Below, one piece after another: positions 34,242 to 42,230 of a DNA stretch of 64,000 nucleotides. Below the pieces are notes generated by a model. The model was given only the letters and a program-made list of their open reading frames with translations, had not been told where the DNA came from and did no database searches. The DNA is from CAWAPS01 sp963783945 (GTDB lineage: Bacteria; Actinomycetota; Acidimicrobiia; Acidimicrobiales; Palsa-688): assembly GCA_963783945.1 (NCBI GenBank), contig CAWAPS010000007.1:620001-684000 (forward strand). Reading direction: 5' to 3'. A program made the translations under genes and the position numbers. Positions within the stretch are counted from its first letter, which is position 1. Every line of letters begins with the position of its first letter.

Positions 34242-34709
34242 ATGTTCGAGGATTGGCACGCAATCCAGACGCTTCTTGTGCGATATGCCGGTTTCGTGGA
34301 CTCGGGCCGGTTCGCGGACTGTGCCGCCCTGTTCGAGCACGCCACCTACCGCCTGGAGCAAGCCGACACCGGTGTGGTCACGACGTACCAGGGCGCGGCG
34401 CCCGTCGAGAAGTTCATGGCGCTGACCCGGCTGTACCCGGATGGCACCCCGCGCACCAAGCATGTCATCACCAACGTGGACATTCAGCTCGATGGCGACC
34501 GGGCGACCTCCGAGTGCTACGTGACCGTGTTCCAGCAAACGGACGTGCTTCCCCTGCAGCCCATAGCGTCGGGCCGTTATCTCGACCGGTTCCAACGGGT
34601 CGACGGGGCGTGGCGCTTCGCCGAGCGGGTTCTCACCGGCTTCCTCCTCGGCGACCGCAGCCAGCACGTCGACTGGGCCGGCAGTGTCCCCGGGGGTGGG
34701 GACTCTTGA
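34242..34709 (+). CDS. SnoaL-like (NTF2 superfamily) protein
   Basis: 155-aa protein, start ATG 34242 with GGAGGG 5 nt upstream. EDWHAIQTLLVRYAGFVDSGRFADCAALFEHATYR opens the domain, with PDGTPRTKHVITNVDIQLDGDRA and ECYVTVFQQTDVLPLQPIASGRY beyond. It is a clear paralogue of the gene at 63530 (same TPRT.HV.TN, VFQQT..LPLQPIA.GRYL, FL.GDRSQHV.W). Many such proteins sit beside Rieske oxygenases; ring dehydration or isomerisation is possible. Fourth gene of the operator E operon. Confidence 0.86.
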   Translation: MFEDWHAIQTLLVRYAGFVDSGRFADCAALFEHATYRLEQADTGVVTTYQGAAPVEKFMALTRLYPDGTPRTKHVITNVDIQLDGDRATSECYVTVFQQTDVLPLQPIASGRYLDRFQRVDGAWRFAERVLTGFLLGDRSQHVDWAGSVPGGGDS

Positions 34710-34728
34710 CGCGACAGTCGGGTTCGTG

Positions 34729-36267
34729 ATGCCGGCGCAGCCGATGCATGCCGACATCAACTGGTATGGGGTGCTGGCCCACCACGCCGGTCGGAGTCCG
34801 GGAAAGCCACTGTGTGTCTTCGGCGGCGACGTCGTCACTTACGGGGATATGGCTCGCCGCGCCGCCGCCTTGGCCGCCGGGCTTCATGAGCACGCGGTCG
34901 GTACTGGCGATGTCGTGGGACTGCTGTCGTATAACTGCCCGGAATTCCTGGAAACGATGTTCGCGGCCAACTACCTCGGCGCCGTCGTGATGCCGATCAA
35001 CTGGCGGCTCGCTCCCCCCGAGGTCCGCTACATCCTCGAGCACTCCAAAGCCCGAGCCCTCGTCTGCGACGAATCGCTCATGGAGCTGGCCGACGAGGCG
35101 ACGAAAGGCCTCGAAGGCCCCCTCTTGCGGGCCTGTATCTCCCAAGCGAGCCTCCAGGGGTGGACGGTGCTCGGCGAACTCCGATCGTCGCCCGATCCAA
35201 CCCTGCGGGCCAGCGCCGCCGGAGACGACCTGCACCGGTTGATGTACACATCGGGGACCACCGGCCGGCCCAAGGGAGTCATGATCACCCACGCCAACCT
35301 GGCGTGGAAGAACCTGGCGCACATCATCGAGTTCGGGGTCACCGGGGCGGAGCTCGGCCTGGCCTGTGGTCCCATGTACCACGTCGGAGCGCTCGACCTC
35401 ACCACCACGACGATGATCGCGGCCGGGGCCACAACCATCATCCATCGGGTATTCGAGGCGTCCCACGTCGTCGACGAGATCGAGCAGTCGCGTGTAACCA
35501 CAGTGTGGCTGGCGCCCGCCATGGTCAACGCCATCATGAGCCTGCCTGACGTCGAACGGCGTGATCTCTCTTCGGTACGGCTGATCATCGGGGGCGGCGA
35601 AAAGATGCCGATCCCGCTGATCGAGCGGCTGCAGCGGACATTTCCTTCCGCCTGGTTCGCCGACGCCTACGGCCTCACCGAGACGGTTTCCGGCGACACC
35701 TTCCTGGACAAGGCGAGCACCGTCACCAAGCTTGGAAGCGCCGGCCGCCCTTGCCTGTTCCTGGAGCTGGACATCTGGGACGAGCACGGGACTCCGCTTC
35801 CGGCCGGGGAGCGCGGAGAGGTCGTGCTCCGGGGTCCGAAGGTCTTCAAGGGCTACTGGCGGGATGCCGAGGCGACGGACGCCGCGTTTGGCGGCGGCTG
35901 GTTCCACACGGGAGATATCGGCATCAGGGACGACGACGGCTACCTTTACATAGTCGATCGGCTCAAGGACATGATCCTGTCGGGCGGCGAGAACATCGCC
36001 GGCTCCGAGGTCGAGCGGGTGCTTTATGAGCACGACGCGGTGCTCGAAGCGGCTGTGGTCGGGCGCCCTGACGATCGATGGGGTGAGGTTCCTGTGGCCT
36101 TCGTGGTGTTGCGGCCGAATGCCGCCGCCACCTCTGACGCGCTGATCGAGCACTGCCGCGTCCAACTGGCGCGCTTCAAGGTCCCCAAGGACATCGTCTT
36201 TCTCGAAGCCCTGCCGCGTAACCCGTCGGGCAAGGTACTCAAGCGTGAGCTAAGAGCCGGGGTATGA
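34729..36267 (+). CDS. Acyl-CoA synthetase (AMP-forming)
   Basis: 512-aa adenylate-forming ligase that activates a carboxylic acid to its CoA ester using ATP. P-loop MYTSGTTGRPKGVMI, A5 YGLTET, A7 GDIGIRDDDGYLYIVDRLKD, A8 SGGENIAGSEVE and A10 Lys in NPSGKVLKREL. Start: ATG 34729, 20 bp after the previous stop, with a weak ribosome site; GTG 34684 or 34696 would overlap the SnoaL gene. It links the oxygenase operon to the acyl-CoA dehydrogenase at 21445: acids released by ring cleavage could be activated here. Specificity (cyclohexanecarboxylate-, medium-chain- or steroid-type) is unknown. Confidence 0.93.
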   Translation: MPAQPMHADINWYGVLAHHAGRSPGKPLCVFGGDVVTYGDMARRAAALAAGLHEHAVGTGDVVGLLSYNCPEFLETMFAANYLGAVVMPINWRLAPPEVRYILEHSKARALVCDESLMELADEATKGLEGPLLRACISQASLQGWTVLGELRSSPDPTLRASAAGDDLHRLMYTSGTTGRPKGVMITHANLAWKNLAHIIEFGVTGAELGLACGPMYHVGALDLTTTTMIAAGATTIIHRVFEASHVVDEIEQSRVTTVWLAPAMVNAIMSLPDVERRDLSSVRLIIGGGEKMPIPLIERLQRTFPSAWFADAYGLTETVSGDTFLDKASTVTKLGSAGRPCLFLELDIWDEHGTPLPAGERGEVVLRGPKVFKGYWRDAEATDAAFGGGWFHTGDIGIRDDDGYLYIVDRLKDMILSGGENIAGSEVERVLYEHDAVLEAAVVGRPDDRWGEVPVAFVVLRPNAAATSDALIEHCRVQLARFKVPKDIVFLEALPRNPSGKVLKRELRAGV

Positions 36268-36297
36268 GACGGCAGGCGACCGAGTGAGAGGTGGAAG

Positions 36298-37290
36298 ATG
36301 AGCGCAGGCCCCGTCCGAGTCGGGATTATCGGCCGCGGCTTCGGTCAACGAACCGTGGCCCGGGCGTACGGCGAGACCGATGGGTGCCAAGTGGTCGACG
36401 TGGTGACGCCCCGTGACGACGCCGCGGTGGCCGCCCTGTGCGCAAGCGAGGACGTCGACCTGATAAGCGTGCACTCACCACCGTTCCTACACCTCGACAA
36501 TGTGCGCCGAGCCATCGAGGGCGGCAAGGCGGTGATCTGCGACAAACCCTTCGGGCGTAACGCCGACGACGCCAAGGAAATGTGCCGCCTGGCCGAGGAG
36601 GCCGGCGTGCTGAATCTCGTCAACTTCGAGACGCGGTTCGACCCGGCCCGCTCCCGTCTGCGCGCCCTGGTCCACGAAGGCGGCGTCGGCCGGCCCGACA
36701 ACTTCCTCTGCACATACATAATGAACATCTCCCGTGTCCCGCTCAGGCCATACGGGTGGCTCTTCGACGTTGATCTGGGGGGCGGCTGGCTGCGTTCGAT
36801 CGGTTCGCACCAGTTCGACTTTTTCCGATGGACGTTCGGCGAGGTCACGGACGCCTCAGGGTACGTGCGCACGGTGATCGGCGAGCGGCCTGACGCAGAG
36901 GGGACGCTCCGGCGATGCACGGCCGACGACGGGTTCACCGCGTTGTTGCGCTCCGCCGGCGGAGTGACCGCCATGATCGAAAGCACCTTTGCCGCAGCCG
37001 CCAACCTGACGCCGCGGATAGTGGTGGTCGGGGACGAAGCCGTGCTCGAGTTGATTTCCGAGCAGCGGATCATCCGTCACACCGAGGCCGGCCAGGACGA
37101 CGAGTTTTCCGTCGATATCGGGGACAACGAGAAGCTCTACTACGAGGACCAGCTGTTCTACAACATGAGAGCATTCGCCGAGGTGGTGCGCGACGTGGTG
37201 CGAGGAGAGGAGCCCTCCCCCGATCTCGGCACCTTCGCCGACGGCCTGGCGTGCGTCGAACTACTGGATCAGGTGCGGGGCCGGACCTAG
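36298..37290 (+). CDS. Gfo/Idh/MocA family oxidoreductase
   Basis: 330-aa NAD(P)-dependent dehydrogenase, paralogous to the one at 19444: VRVGIIGRGFGQRTVARAYGETDGCQVVDVVTPRDDAAVAALCASED, CDKPFGRNADDAKEM, FETRFDPARSRLRALVHEGGVGRP, LGGGWLRSIGSHQFDFFRWTFGE (given in fragments: VVDVVTPRDDAAV; CDKPFGRNADDA; GSHQFDFFRWTFG). The active-site Lys and His are kept. Last gene of the operator E operon, 30 bp after the ligase. Sugar, inositol or 3-keto-glycoside chemistry is possible, as is hydroxyl oxidation on an alicyclic ring. Confidence 0.9.
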   Translation: MSAGPVRVGIIGRGFGQRTVARAYGETDGCQVVDVVTPRDDAAVAALCASEDVDLISVHSPPFLHLDNVRRAIEGGKAVICDKPFGRNADDAKEMCRLAEEAGVLNLVNFETRFDPARSRLRALVHEGGVGRPDNFLCTYIMNISRVPLRPYGWLFDVDLGGGWLRSIGSHQFDFFRWTFGEVTDASGYVRTVIGERPDAEGTLRRCTADDGFTALLRSAGGVTAMIESTFAAAANLTPRIVVVGDEAVLELISEQRIIRHTEAGQDDEFSVDIGDNEKLYYEDQLFYNMRAFAEVVRDVVRGEEPSPDLGTFADGLACVELLDQVRGRT

Positions 37291-37298
37291 GTCCGGCC
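37279..37298. terminator. Palindrome at convergent gene ends
   Basis: GGCCGGACC TA GGTCCGGCC is a perfect 20-bp palindrome spanning the overlapping 3' ends of the Gfo/Idh gene and the convergent EthD gene. It could act as a bidirectional terminator, although it has only a 2-nt loop and no T tract. Confidence 0.4.
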
Positions 37299-37667
37299 GG
37301 TGATCCTTCGCAGGTCCGAGACGTGGTCTTCCACGTACACCGTGCGGCTCTTGCTCCGATCGAAGATCTTTTCCTCGTCGGCGACGACCGCGGCGATGGC
37401 GTCGGGCCGGCCCCGCAAGCTTTCCTGCTGCTGCTCGAACGCGTCCCGGTCGTCGTACCAGAGCTCAGTGATCACGTCGTACTCCGGTTCGGCGACCTCG
37501 TCGCCATGGATCACGTAAGAGCCCGGGTGCAGGTAGTGCCTCGAGTAGTGCTTGATCCTCGTGGCATACCTCTCGGCGAGCGGCACGTGCTCGCTCTCGT
37601 AGCGGTCGATGAACTCCTGCAGCGACATTCCCGGCTTGCGCTTCAGAAGCATCATCACCTTGAACAT
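37287..37667 (-). CDS. EthD domain-containing protein
   Basis: 126-aa dimeric alpha-beta barrel (ferredoxin-like) protein: MFKVMMLLKRKPGMSLQEFIDRYESEHVPLA is the EthD N-terminal block, later DVITELWYDDRDAFEQQQE. EthD was first seen in ether-degrading P450 (eth) operons, where it is required but of unclear mechanism; homologues also act as ring-forming or methylmuconolactone-isomerase-like enzymes. I start at ATG 37667 because upstream residues to 37712 do not fit the fold. It overlaps the convergent Gfo/Idh gene by 4 bp. Confidence 0.85.
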   Translation of the reverse strand: MFKVMMLLKRKPGMSLQEFIDRYESEHVPLAERYATRIKHYSRHYLHPGSYVIHGDEVAEPEYDVITELWYDDRDAFEQQQESLRGRPDAIAAVVADEEKIFDRSKSRTVYVEDHVSDLRRITGRT

Positions 37668-37748
37668 CAAGTCATCATAAGTTGCGGGCGGTAGGGGCCG
37701 CCCACTGCCCACCGGGAGTGATCAGCCGTCCCCTATAGCGAGTCTTCA

Positions 37749-37870
37749 CTACTGCCACTCCGTCACGGCCCGGAATCCCATGGCGTGGATGACGGACAGC
37801 ATCGGTGCGTTCACGTCGGCGTTCCAGGTCTCCAGCACTCCGACCCCGGGTCTCTCTCCGCCCGCTCTTG
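37749..37870 (-). pseudogene. C-terminal remnant of a GNAT acetyltransferase
   Basis: About 40 minus-strand codons end in LETWNADVNAPMLSVIHAMGFRAVTEW and a stop (quoted: ETWNADVNAPML; HAMGFRAVTEW), the characteristic last strand and helix of GNAT N-acetyltransferases (TWNaxxNapMlavNxalGFrpv). No acetyl-CoA-binding loop precedes it; instead the 3' end of the gene at 37874 abuts it. It is a truncated leftover. Confidence 0.55.
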
Positions 37871-37873
37871 CCG

Positions 37874-38161
37874 TCAGGACTGCTGGGTGATTATCCGCTC
37901 GACGTGAACCAGGGCTTCCGAGCGAGTGAGCAGCTCGGAAACCCGGCGCGGGTCCCGGTGGGCCGGGTGGCTGAGCTCGACGTAGCCGCTCTTGCCGTCA
38001 GCGGTCATGGTCCGAGCGTCTCGCCCCCAGCTCAGCTCGACTCCGGACAGCATGTGCATGGCGGCGAACGGCTCGACGTCGCCGGGCGGCGGCCATGCCG
38101 TCCCGAGGACGACGGCCGGGTCCTGAACGATCCATCCATTCACGATCCGGGCGTCGGGCAT
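37874..38161 (-). CDS. Hypothetical protein
   Basis: 95-aa protein with no recognised family. It has two short segments that look like mixed alpha/beta structure: GWIVQDPAVVLGTAWPPP, and DGKSGYVELSHPAHRDPRRVSELL; there is one Cys-free core and no membrane segment. Ribosome site is weak (GAGCGGG). The stop lies next to the GNAT remnant, so its own 3' end might have been altered by a rearrangement. Coding status rests on ORF integrity only. Confidence 0.45.
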   Translation of the reverse strand: MPDARIVNGWIVQDPAVVLGTAWPPPGDVEPFAAMHMLSGVELSWGRDARTMTADGKSGYVELSHPAHRDPRRVSELLTRSEALVHVERIITQQS

Positions 38162-38247
38162 GGCCCGCTCATTATAAGGATCGGGTATTTGCTCCCCGAG
38201 AGGCGATGGGACGTCCGGCCGCCGATCGGGCCTGACCGGTCGCGGTC

Positions 38248-38532
38248 TTAGCCGAGGATCTTGGCCTTCTGGGCTGCGAACTCCTCTTCGGTGAGAATGC
38301 CCTGATCCTTCAAGCCGGCGAGCTGCTTCAGCTGCTCGATCTGGTCCGGCGAGACACCAGCCGCCGGGGGCTCTGGTGGGGCTTCTGCCACCGGGGCTGC
38401 CTCCGGCGGCGGGGCGGCCTGGGCATCGAACTTCTGCTCCTGGCGCCGGGCCACCCGGCCGCTCACCGCGGTTGCTGTGCCTGCGATCACCGCGGTGCGG
38501 CCCACAGTGCGTGCGACCCCTCGTCGAATCAT
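38248..38532 (-). CDS. SHOCT domain protein
   Basis: 94-aa protein. N-terminal basic segment RRGVARTVGRTAVIAGTATAVSGRVARRQ may lie along or in the membrane; an Ala/Pro linker follows; the C-terminal SHOCT helix pair reads IEQLKQLAGLKDQGILTEEEF and ends AAQKAKILG, textbook for this oligomerisation domain. AAGGAG 8 nt before the ATG at 38532 fixes the start. SHOCT proteins usually act as small scaffold or stress proteins; no partner is evident here. Confidence 0.88.
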   Translation of the reverse strand: MIRRGVARTVGRTAVIAGTATAVSGRVARRQEQKFDAQAAPPPEAAPVAEAPPEPPAAGVSPDQIEQLKQLAGLKDQGILTEEEFAAQKAKILG

Positions 38533-38728
38533 GATGGTGCTCCTTCTCGGTGCTGGTCCGGCCCGGCGGCCCGCGGGTTTACCGACAATGACGACGGGCC
38601 CTCGGGTAGCCCCCACCCGCAGCGGGTGGTCGGGCATGCTTAAGCGTAGGCGGCCGGCCGCCGATTCATGAACTTTTGCTCCTGAGACGGGGCGCCGGCG
38701 GTCGGCGCGACCGAAAGGGGCGACGGGG

Positions 38729-39190
38729 CTACTTGGGTTTGGACCTCACGACCACGACACTGCAGGACGCGTGTGACACCACGTGGTCGGTCACCGACCC
38801 GAGCAGCATCCCCACGAATGCCCCTCGCCCACTCGCCCCTACGACCAGCAGATCGGCTTCGGCAGATTCGCCGAGGAGCACGTGGCTGGGCCGGCCCTCG
38901 GTGACCACGGGGGTCACCGCCCCGGCCTTGTCGGGTCCGAGCGCTTCGTCGATGGTGGCGTTGAGCTGGTCGACGGTGGCCTTCTCCATGAAGGCCAGGT
39001 CGGCCATAGGAGCCCACGCGGCCGACGCCGGGACGTCCCAGCACATGACCGCCCGGACCTCGGCGCCGGTCACCTCCGCCTGCTGAACCGCCCAACGCAG
39101 GGCGTCCATCGATTGCTCGGAGCCGTCCACACCCACCACGATCCGGGCCGGTGGGGAGCCGCCGCCGTGGGCCGAAGTGGTGCCACTCAT
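38729..39190 (-). CDS. Universal stress protein (UspA) family
   Basis: 153-aa Usp with an intact ATP site: ARIVVGVDGSEQSMDALRWAV at the N-terminus and the G-2x-G-9x-G motif in VVGASGRGAFVGMLLGSVTDHVVSHASC (VVGASGRGAF; LLGSVTDHV). Start at ATG 39190; the upstream extension to 39316 is antisense to the divergent dioxygenase and unlike Usp. Unlike the Usp at 16828 this one should bind ATP. Divergent from tryptophan 2,3-dioxygenase across about 75 bp. Confidence 0.9.
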   Translation of the reverse strand: MSGTTSAHGGGSPPARIVVGVDGSEQSMDALRWAVQQAEVTGAEVRAVMCWDVPASAAWAPMADLAFMEKATVDQLNATIDEALGPDKAGAVTPVVTEGRPSHVLLGESAEADLLVVGASGRGAFVGMLLGSVTDHVVSHASCSVVVVRSKPK

Positions 39191-39266
39191 TGCCCGATAT
39201 TGGCAGATCCTCCGGTGGCAGCGTGGCAAACGATCTTTGCCCACCGTACGCTCGGCTGCGGTGGAT

Positions 39267-40040
39267 ATGGCCCTACCTCGGAACGACGGTGCCGACGGGG
39301 GCGATCCCGCCCTCACCTACTCCCGGTACCTGGCCCTCGGTGAGATCCTCGGCGCCCAACGACCGAGGTCCGGTGAACACGACGAGATGCTCTTCATCGT
39401 CGTCCACCAGGTCTACGAGCTGTGGTTCAAGCAGCTTCTGCACGAGCTCGCCCACCTGCAGCAGCGGATGGAGGCGGTCGACACCCCCCACGTCCTTCAC
39501 ACTCTGCGCCGCACCCTCACCATCTTGAAAGTGGTGGTCGCCCAGATCGACGTGCTCGAGACCATGACGCCCCGCCAGTTCACCAGTTTCCGTGAACGAC
39601 TGGACGCCGCCAGTGGGTTTCAGTCGGCCCAGTTCCGAGAGCTCGAGGCGGTGCTCGGACGGAGGGCCGGTTACGCCGGGCCCGCGGCCGCTCGCCGCTC
39701 CCTTTTCGACTCGTTCCTGCGGTTCCTCGCCGGCCGGGGTTACCACATGCCCCCTCACGCGCTGAACCGCCGGGTGCAGCTGCCCCTGTCTCCTTCCGCC
39801 GATGTACAGGAGGCCCTGCTGATTGTCTACGACGACGACGGCGAGCCCGCTCAGGTGGCCGAGCGCATGGTCGACCTCGACGAGGCCCTGCAGGAGTGGC
39901 GGTACCGACACCTGAAGATGGTGGAGCGCACCATTGGCGACAGGCGCGGTACCGGCGGTTCGGCTGGCGCGGCGTACCTCCGCAGCACCCTCTTCTCTCC
40001 GGCCTTTCCTGACCTTTGGGAGGTTCGCCGGCGCATGTAG
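39267..40040 (+). CDS. Tryptophan 2,3-dioxygenase
   Basis: 257-aa heme enzyme that opens the indole ring of L-Trp to N-formylkynurenine, first step of the kynurenine route. LTYSRYLALGEILGAQ, then FIVVHQVYELWFKQLLHEL with the substrate-contact His47, SGFQSAQFRELEAVLG, and the proximal heme His215 in WRYRHLKMVERTIG. The C-terminal YLRSTLFSPAFPDLW is also conserved. Start at ATG 39267 or GTG 39261; neither has a good ribosome site. No kynureninase or formamidase gene is adjacent. Confidence 0.94.
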   Translation: MALPRNDGADGGDPALTYSRYLALGEILGAQRPRSGEHDEMLFIVVHQVYELWFKQLLHELAHLQQRMEAVDTPHVLHTLRRTLTILKVVVAQIDVLETMTPRQFTSFRERLDAASGFQSAQFRELEAVLGRRAGYAGPAAARRSLFDSFLRFLAGRGYHMPPHALNRRVQLPLSPSADVQEALLIVYDDDGEPAQVAERMVDLDEALQEWRYRHLKMVERTIGDRRGTGGSAGAAYLRSTLFSPAFPDLWEVRRRM

Positions 40041-40137
40041 TAACAGGAGTCGATGAGGCCTTTGGGACCGGGGCGGCGCCGCAGTTGGCTGGGCACCCCC
40101 GGGTCCGGGATGCGCCGCTCGGGGTAGCGTCGTGGGT

Positions 40138-41001
40138 ATGGAGTGGCTGCCGTGGGAGGACGCAGTGCTCATCGCCGTCGTTACCGCGGCGATCACCCTC
40201 GCTTTCGCCGAGCGCCACTCGCCGTTTCTCCGCGCCGTCACGGCTTGGACCCGCGAGCTCACGATCATGTTCGCCCTCTACGGCCTGTGGCAGCTCGCCG
40301 GCTCGTTGTCCCTGGCCCAGCCCGGAGACGCCATCAACCGCGGCCGTGACATCGCGAGAGCAGAGCGATGGGTTCATCTGCCGTCGGAGGCGAGTGTCCA
40401 GCGCCTCGTGCTCGGCGATCACACTTTGATCCGGGGGATGAACTACTACTACGCCGGCCTGCACGTAGCTGCCCTGGGCGTGTGCCTGGTATGGCTGTTC
40501 GTCCGTCACCGGGACAGCTATCCGGCGGTCCGAAACGTCCTGGCCCTCGTCACTCTAGCCAGCCTGCTCGTGCAGTTCGTGCCTGTCGCCCCGCCCCGCC
40601 TGATACCGGGCCTGGGGCTGATCGACACCGGCCGGGTCATAGGGCCGAGCGTCTACCCCTCGACCGTGGCGCCCGGCCTGGATCAGCTGTCGGCCATGCC
40701 CTCCCTCCACGTGGGTTGGGCGATTGTCGTCGCCGGCGCGGTGATCTACGCCCTCCGCTCGCCGTGGCGCTGGCTGGCCGCCCTGTACCCGGCCATGACC
40801 TGGTGGGTCGTGATCGTGACCGGAAACCACTACTGGGCCGACGGTCTCGTCGAGATAGTCATTTGCGGCTTGGCCTTCCTCGTCGTCCGTGCCCTGACAC
40901 CGGCGGCGCGACCGCTGACGGCTGGCGAGAAGAGCCCGAGCCCGGCCGGGGCCTCGATGGCCGGCGCGCCGGACTCCTCCGGGAGGTTGCGGACACCCTG
41001 A
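40138..41001 (+). CDS. PAP2-family membrane phosphatase/transferase
   Basis: 287-aa polytopic membrane protein with about six hydrophobic helices. The PAP2 signature appears late: SAMPSLHVGWA (C2) and GNHYWADGLVEI (C3), which places it in the PAP2_3 group of inositol-phosphotransferase- or phosphatidylinositol-phosphate-like enzymes; C1 (KxxxxxxRP) is replaced by a PPRLIPG-type segment. The active His residues are present. Substrate probably a lipid phosphate or phospholipid headgroup. The stop is 20 bp from the next small gene. Confidence 0.85.
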   Translation: MEWLPWEDAVLIAVVTAAITLAFAERHSPFLRAVTAWTRELTIMFALYGLWQLAGSLSLAQPGDAINRGRDIARAERWVHLPSEASVQRLVLGDHTLIRGMNYYYAGLHVAALGVCLVWLFVRHRDSYPAVRNVLALVTLASLLVQFVPVAPPRLIPGLGLIDTGRVIGPSVYPSTVAPGLDQLSAMPSLHVGWAIVVAGAVIYALRSPWRWLAALYPAMTWWVVIVTGNHYWADGLVEIVICGLAFLVVRALTPAARPLTAGEKSPSPAGASMAGAPDSSGRLRTP

Positions 41002-41021
41002 TCATAAAAGAGACTGATGAG

Positions 41022-41309
41022 GTGATCCGACTCAGCGTGTACTACCCGACCACCGAGGGCGCGACCTTCGATCACGACTATTACCGAGATCGCCATGTTC
41101 CATTGGCGGTGAAGACGTGGGGCCTGGCCGAAGCCGAGATAGACAGGGGGATCAACGGGCCGTACGAGGCGGCGGTCCATTTCCGCTTCGAATCTCCGGA
41201 AGCGCTCTCCGAGGCCATGCAGGCCGAAGGCACGAAGGCGGTGCTGGCCGACGTGCCCAACTACACCAACATCACCCCCGTCATGCAGACGAGCGAGATC
41301 GTCAGCTAG
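41022..41309 (+). CDS. EthD family protein
   Basis: 95-aa dimeric alpha-beta barrel: IRLSVYYPTTEGATFDHDYYRDRHVPLAVKTWG shows the EthD/methylmuconolactone-isomerase pattern (y...FDhdYYr..H.pl), later EALSEAMQAEGTKAVLADVPNYTNI. GTG 41022 is the only in-frame start that gives the family length; the longer frame from 40368 overlaps the PAP2 gene. It follows the PAP2 gene by 20 bp. The reaction is unknown; EthD proteins are often accessory factors. Confidence 0.82.
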   Translation: MIRLSVYYPTTEGATFDHDYYRDRHVPLAVKTWGLAEAEIDRGINGPYEAAVHFRFESPEALSEAMQAEGTKAVLADVPNYTNITPVMQTSEIVS

Positions 41310-41431
41310 CCCGTGGCGGCGGCCGGGCGGCGGAGATTTCGCCCGACGCCTCACTACACAGCCGGGCTTCAGCTTCCCTTCATGTAGCCGGTGCATGATG
41401 CGTCGCAGGTCGACGAGATCATGAGGGCGAC

Positions 41432-42169
41432 GTGGACAACGAACCTAACTCCCACCAGGACTTCAACCCCTACAGCGATGTACCGCCGCCTACTCCTGCC
41501 CGCCGGGGCCTAGGCCGGCGGCTACCACGGGCGGCGGTGGCGGGCGGGGTAGCCGCAGTGGTCGCCCTCGGGGCAGCCGGCATCGCGTTCGCCGCGACTA
41601 CCGGTAGCTCGACTCCGGCCGCCGGATCCTCGTCGGCCAGCACCACCACGCCGACCACGGCACCGAGCACGCCCAAGGCCCACGGCCCGGGCCACGGCTT
41701 CCGTTTCGGGGGCCCGGGAGGGCGAGGATTCGGAGCGTTCGTGGGGCCCGGCGCGATCGTGCACGGAACCATCACCACCCACACAGCCAACGGCTACAAG
41801 ACGATCGAGATCCAGACCGGCCAGGTGACCACCGTGAGCTCCTCTTCAATCACGGTCGAGAGCTCCGACGGGTACACCCACACCTACGTGGTCACGCCGA
41901 AGACGATCGTCGATGCCCAGGCGGGCGGGATCTCCTCAGTGAAGGCCAAGGACCAGGTCTCATTGCAGGCCACACCGCAGAGCGGGAAAGACACGGCGGT
42001 GAACATCGTGGACACGACCAAGATCGGATCGAGCCGGCAGTCGTTCGGCTTCCGGGCGCCTGGACCCGGCGGTCCGTCCGCTCCCGGAGCCCCGGCCAGC
42101 GGAGGCTCTTCGAAAGGGTCGGGGCCAGGCACCAGCGGGTTCAGTGGGGGTCCGGTCCAGCCTCAGTAG
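41432..42169 (+). CDS. Secreted/anchored protein with OB-like (DUF5666-type) repeat
   Basis: 245-aa envelope protein: a short cytoplasmic N-terminus, one membrane segment (AVAGGVAAVVALGAAGIAFAA at about 36-56, likely anchor or signal), a Ser/Thr/Pro linker, a Gly/His-rich segment, then a beta-rich domain (GTITTHTANGYKTIEIQTGQVTTVSSSSITVESSDGYTHTYVV in pieces IVHGTITT; VTTVSSSSITVESSDG) resembling DUF5666 beta-barrels. The C-terminal 40 residues are Gly/Ser/Pro-rich. GTG start preceded by GAGGG. Function unknown. Confidence 0.78.
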   Translation: MDNEPNSHQDFNPYSDVPPPTPARRGLGRRLPRAAVAGGVAAVVALGAAGIAFAATTGSSTPAAGSSSASTTTPTTAPSTPKAHGPGHGFRFGGPGGRGFGAFVGPGAIVHGTITTHTANGYKTIEIQTGQVTTVSSSSITVESSDGYTHTYVVTPKTIVDAQAGGISSVKAKDQVSLQATPQSGKDTAVNIVDTTKIGSSRQSFGFRAPGPGGPSAPGAPASGGSSKGSGPGTSGFSGGPVQPQ

Positions 42170-42230
42170 CCGTCCGTTCGCTTCGCCCCGAGCGAGGTCG
42201 GCCTGCAGCAGGGCGCGGCTTCCTCCCGGC

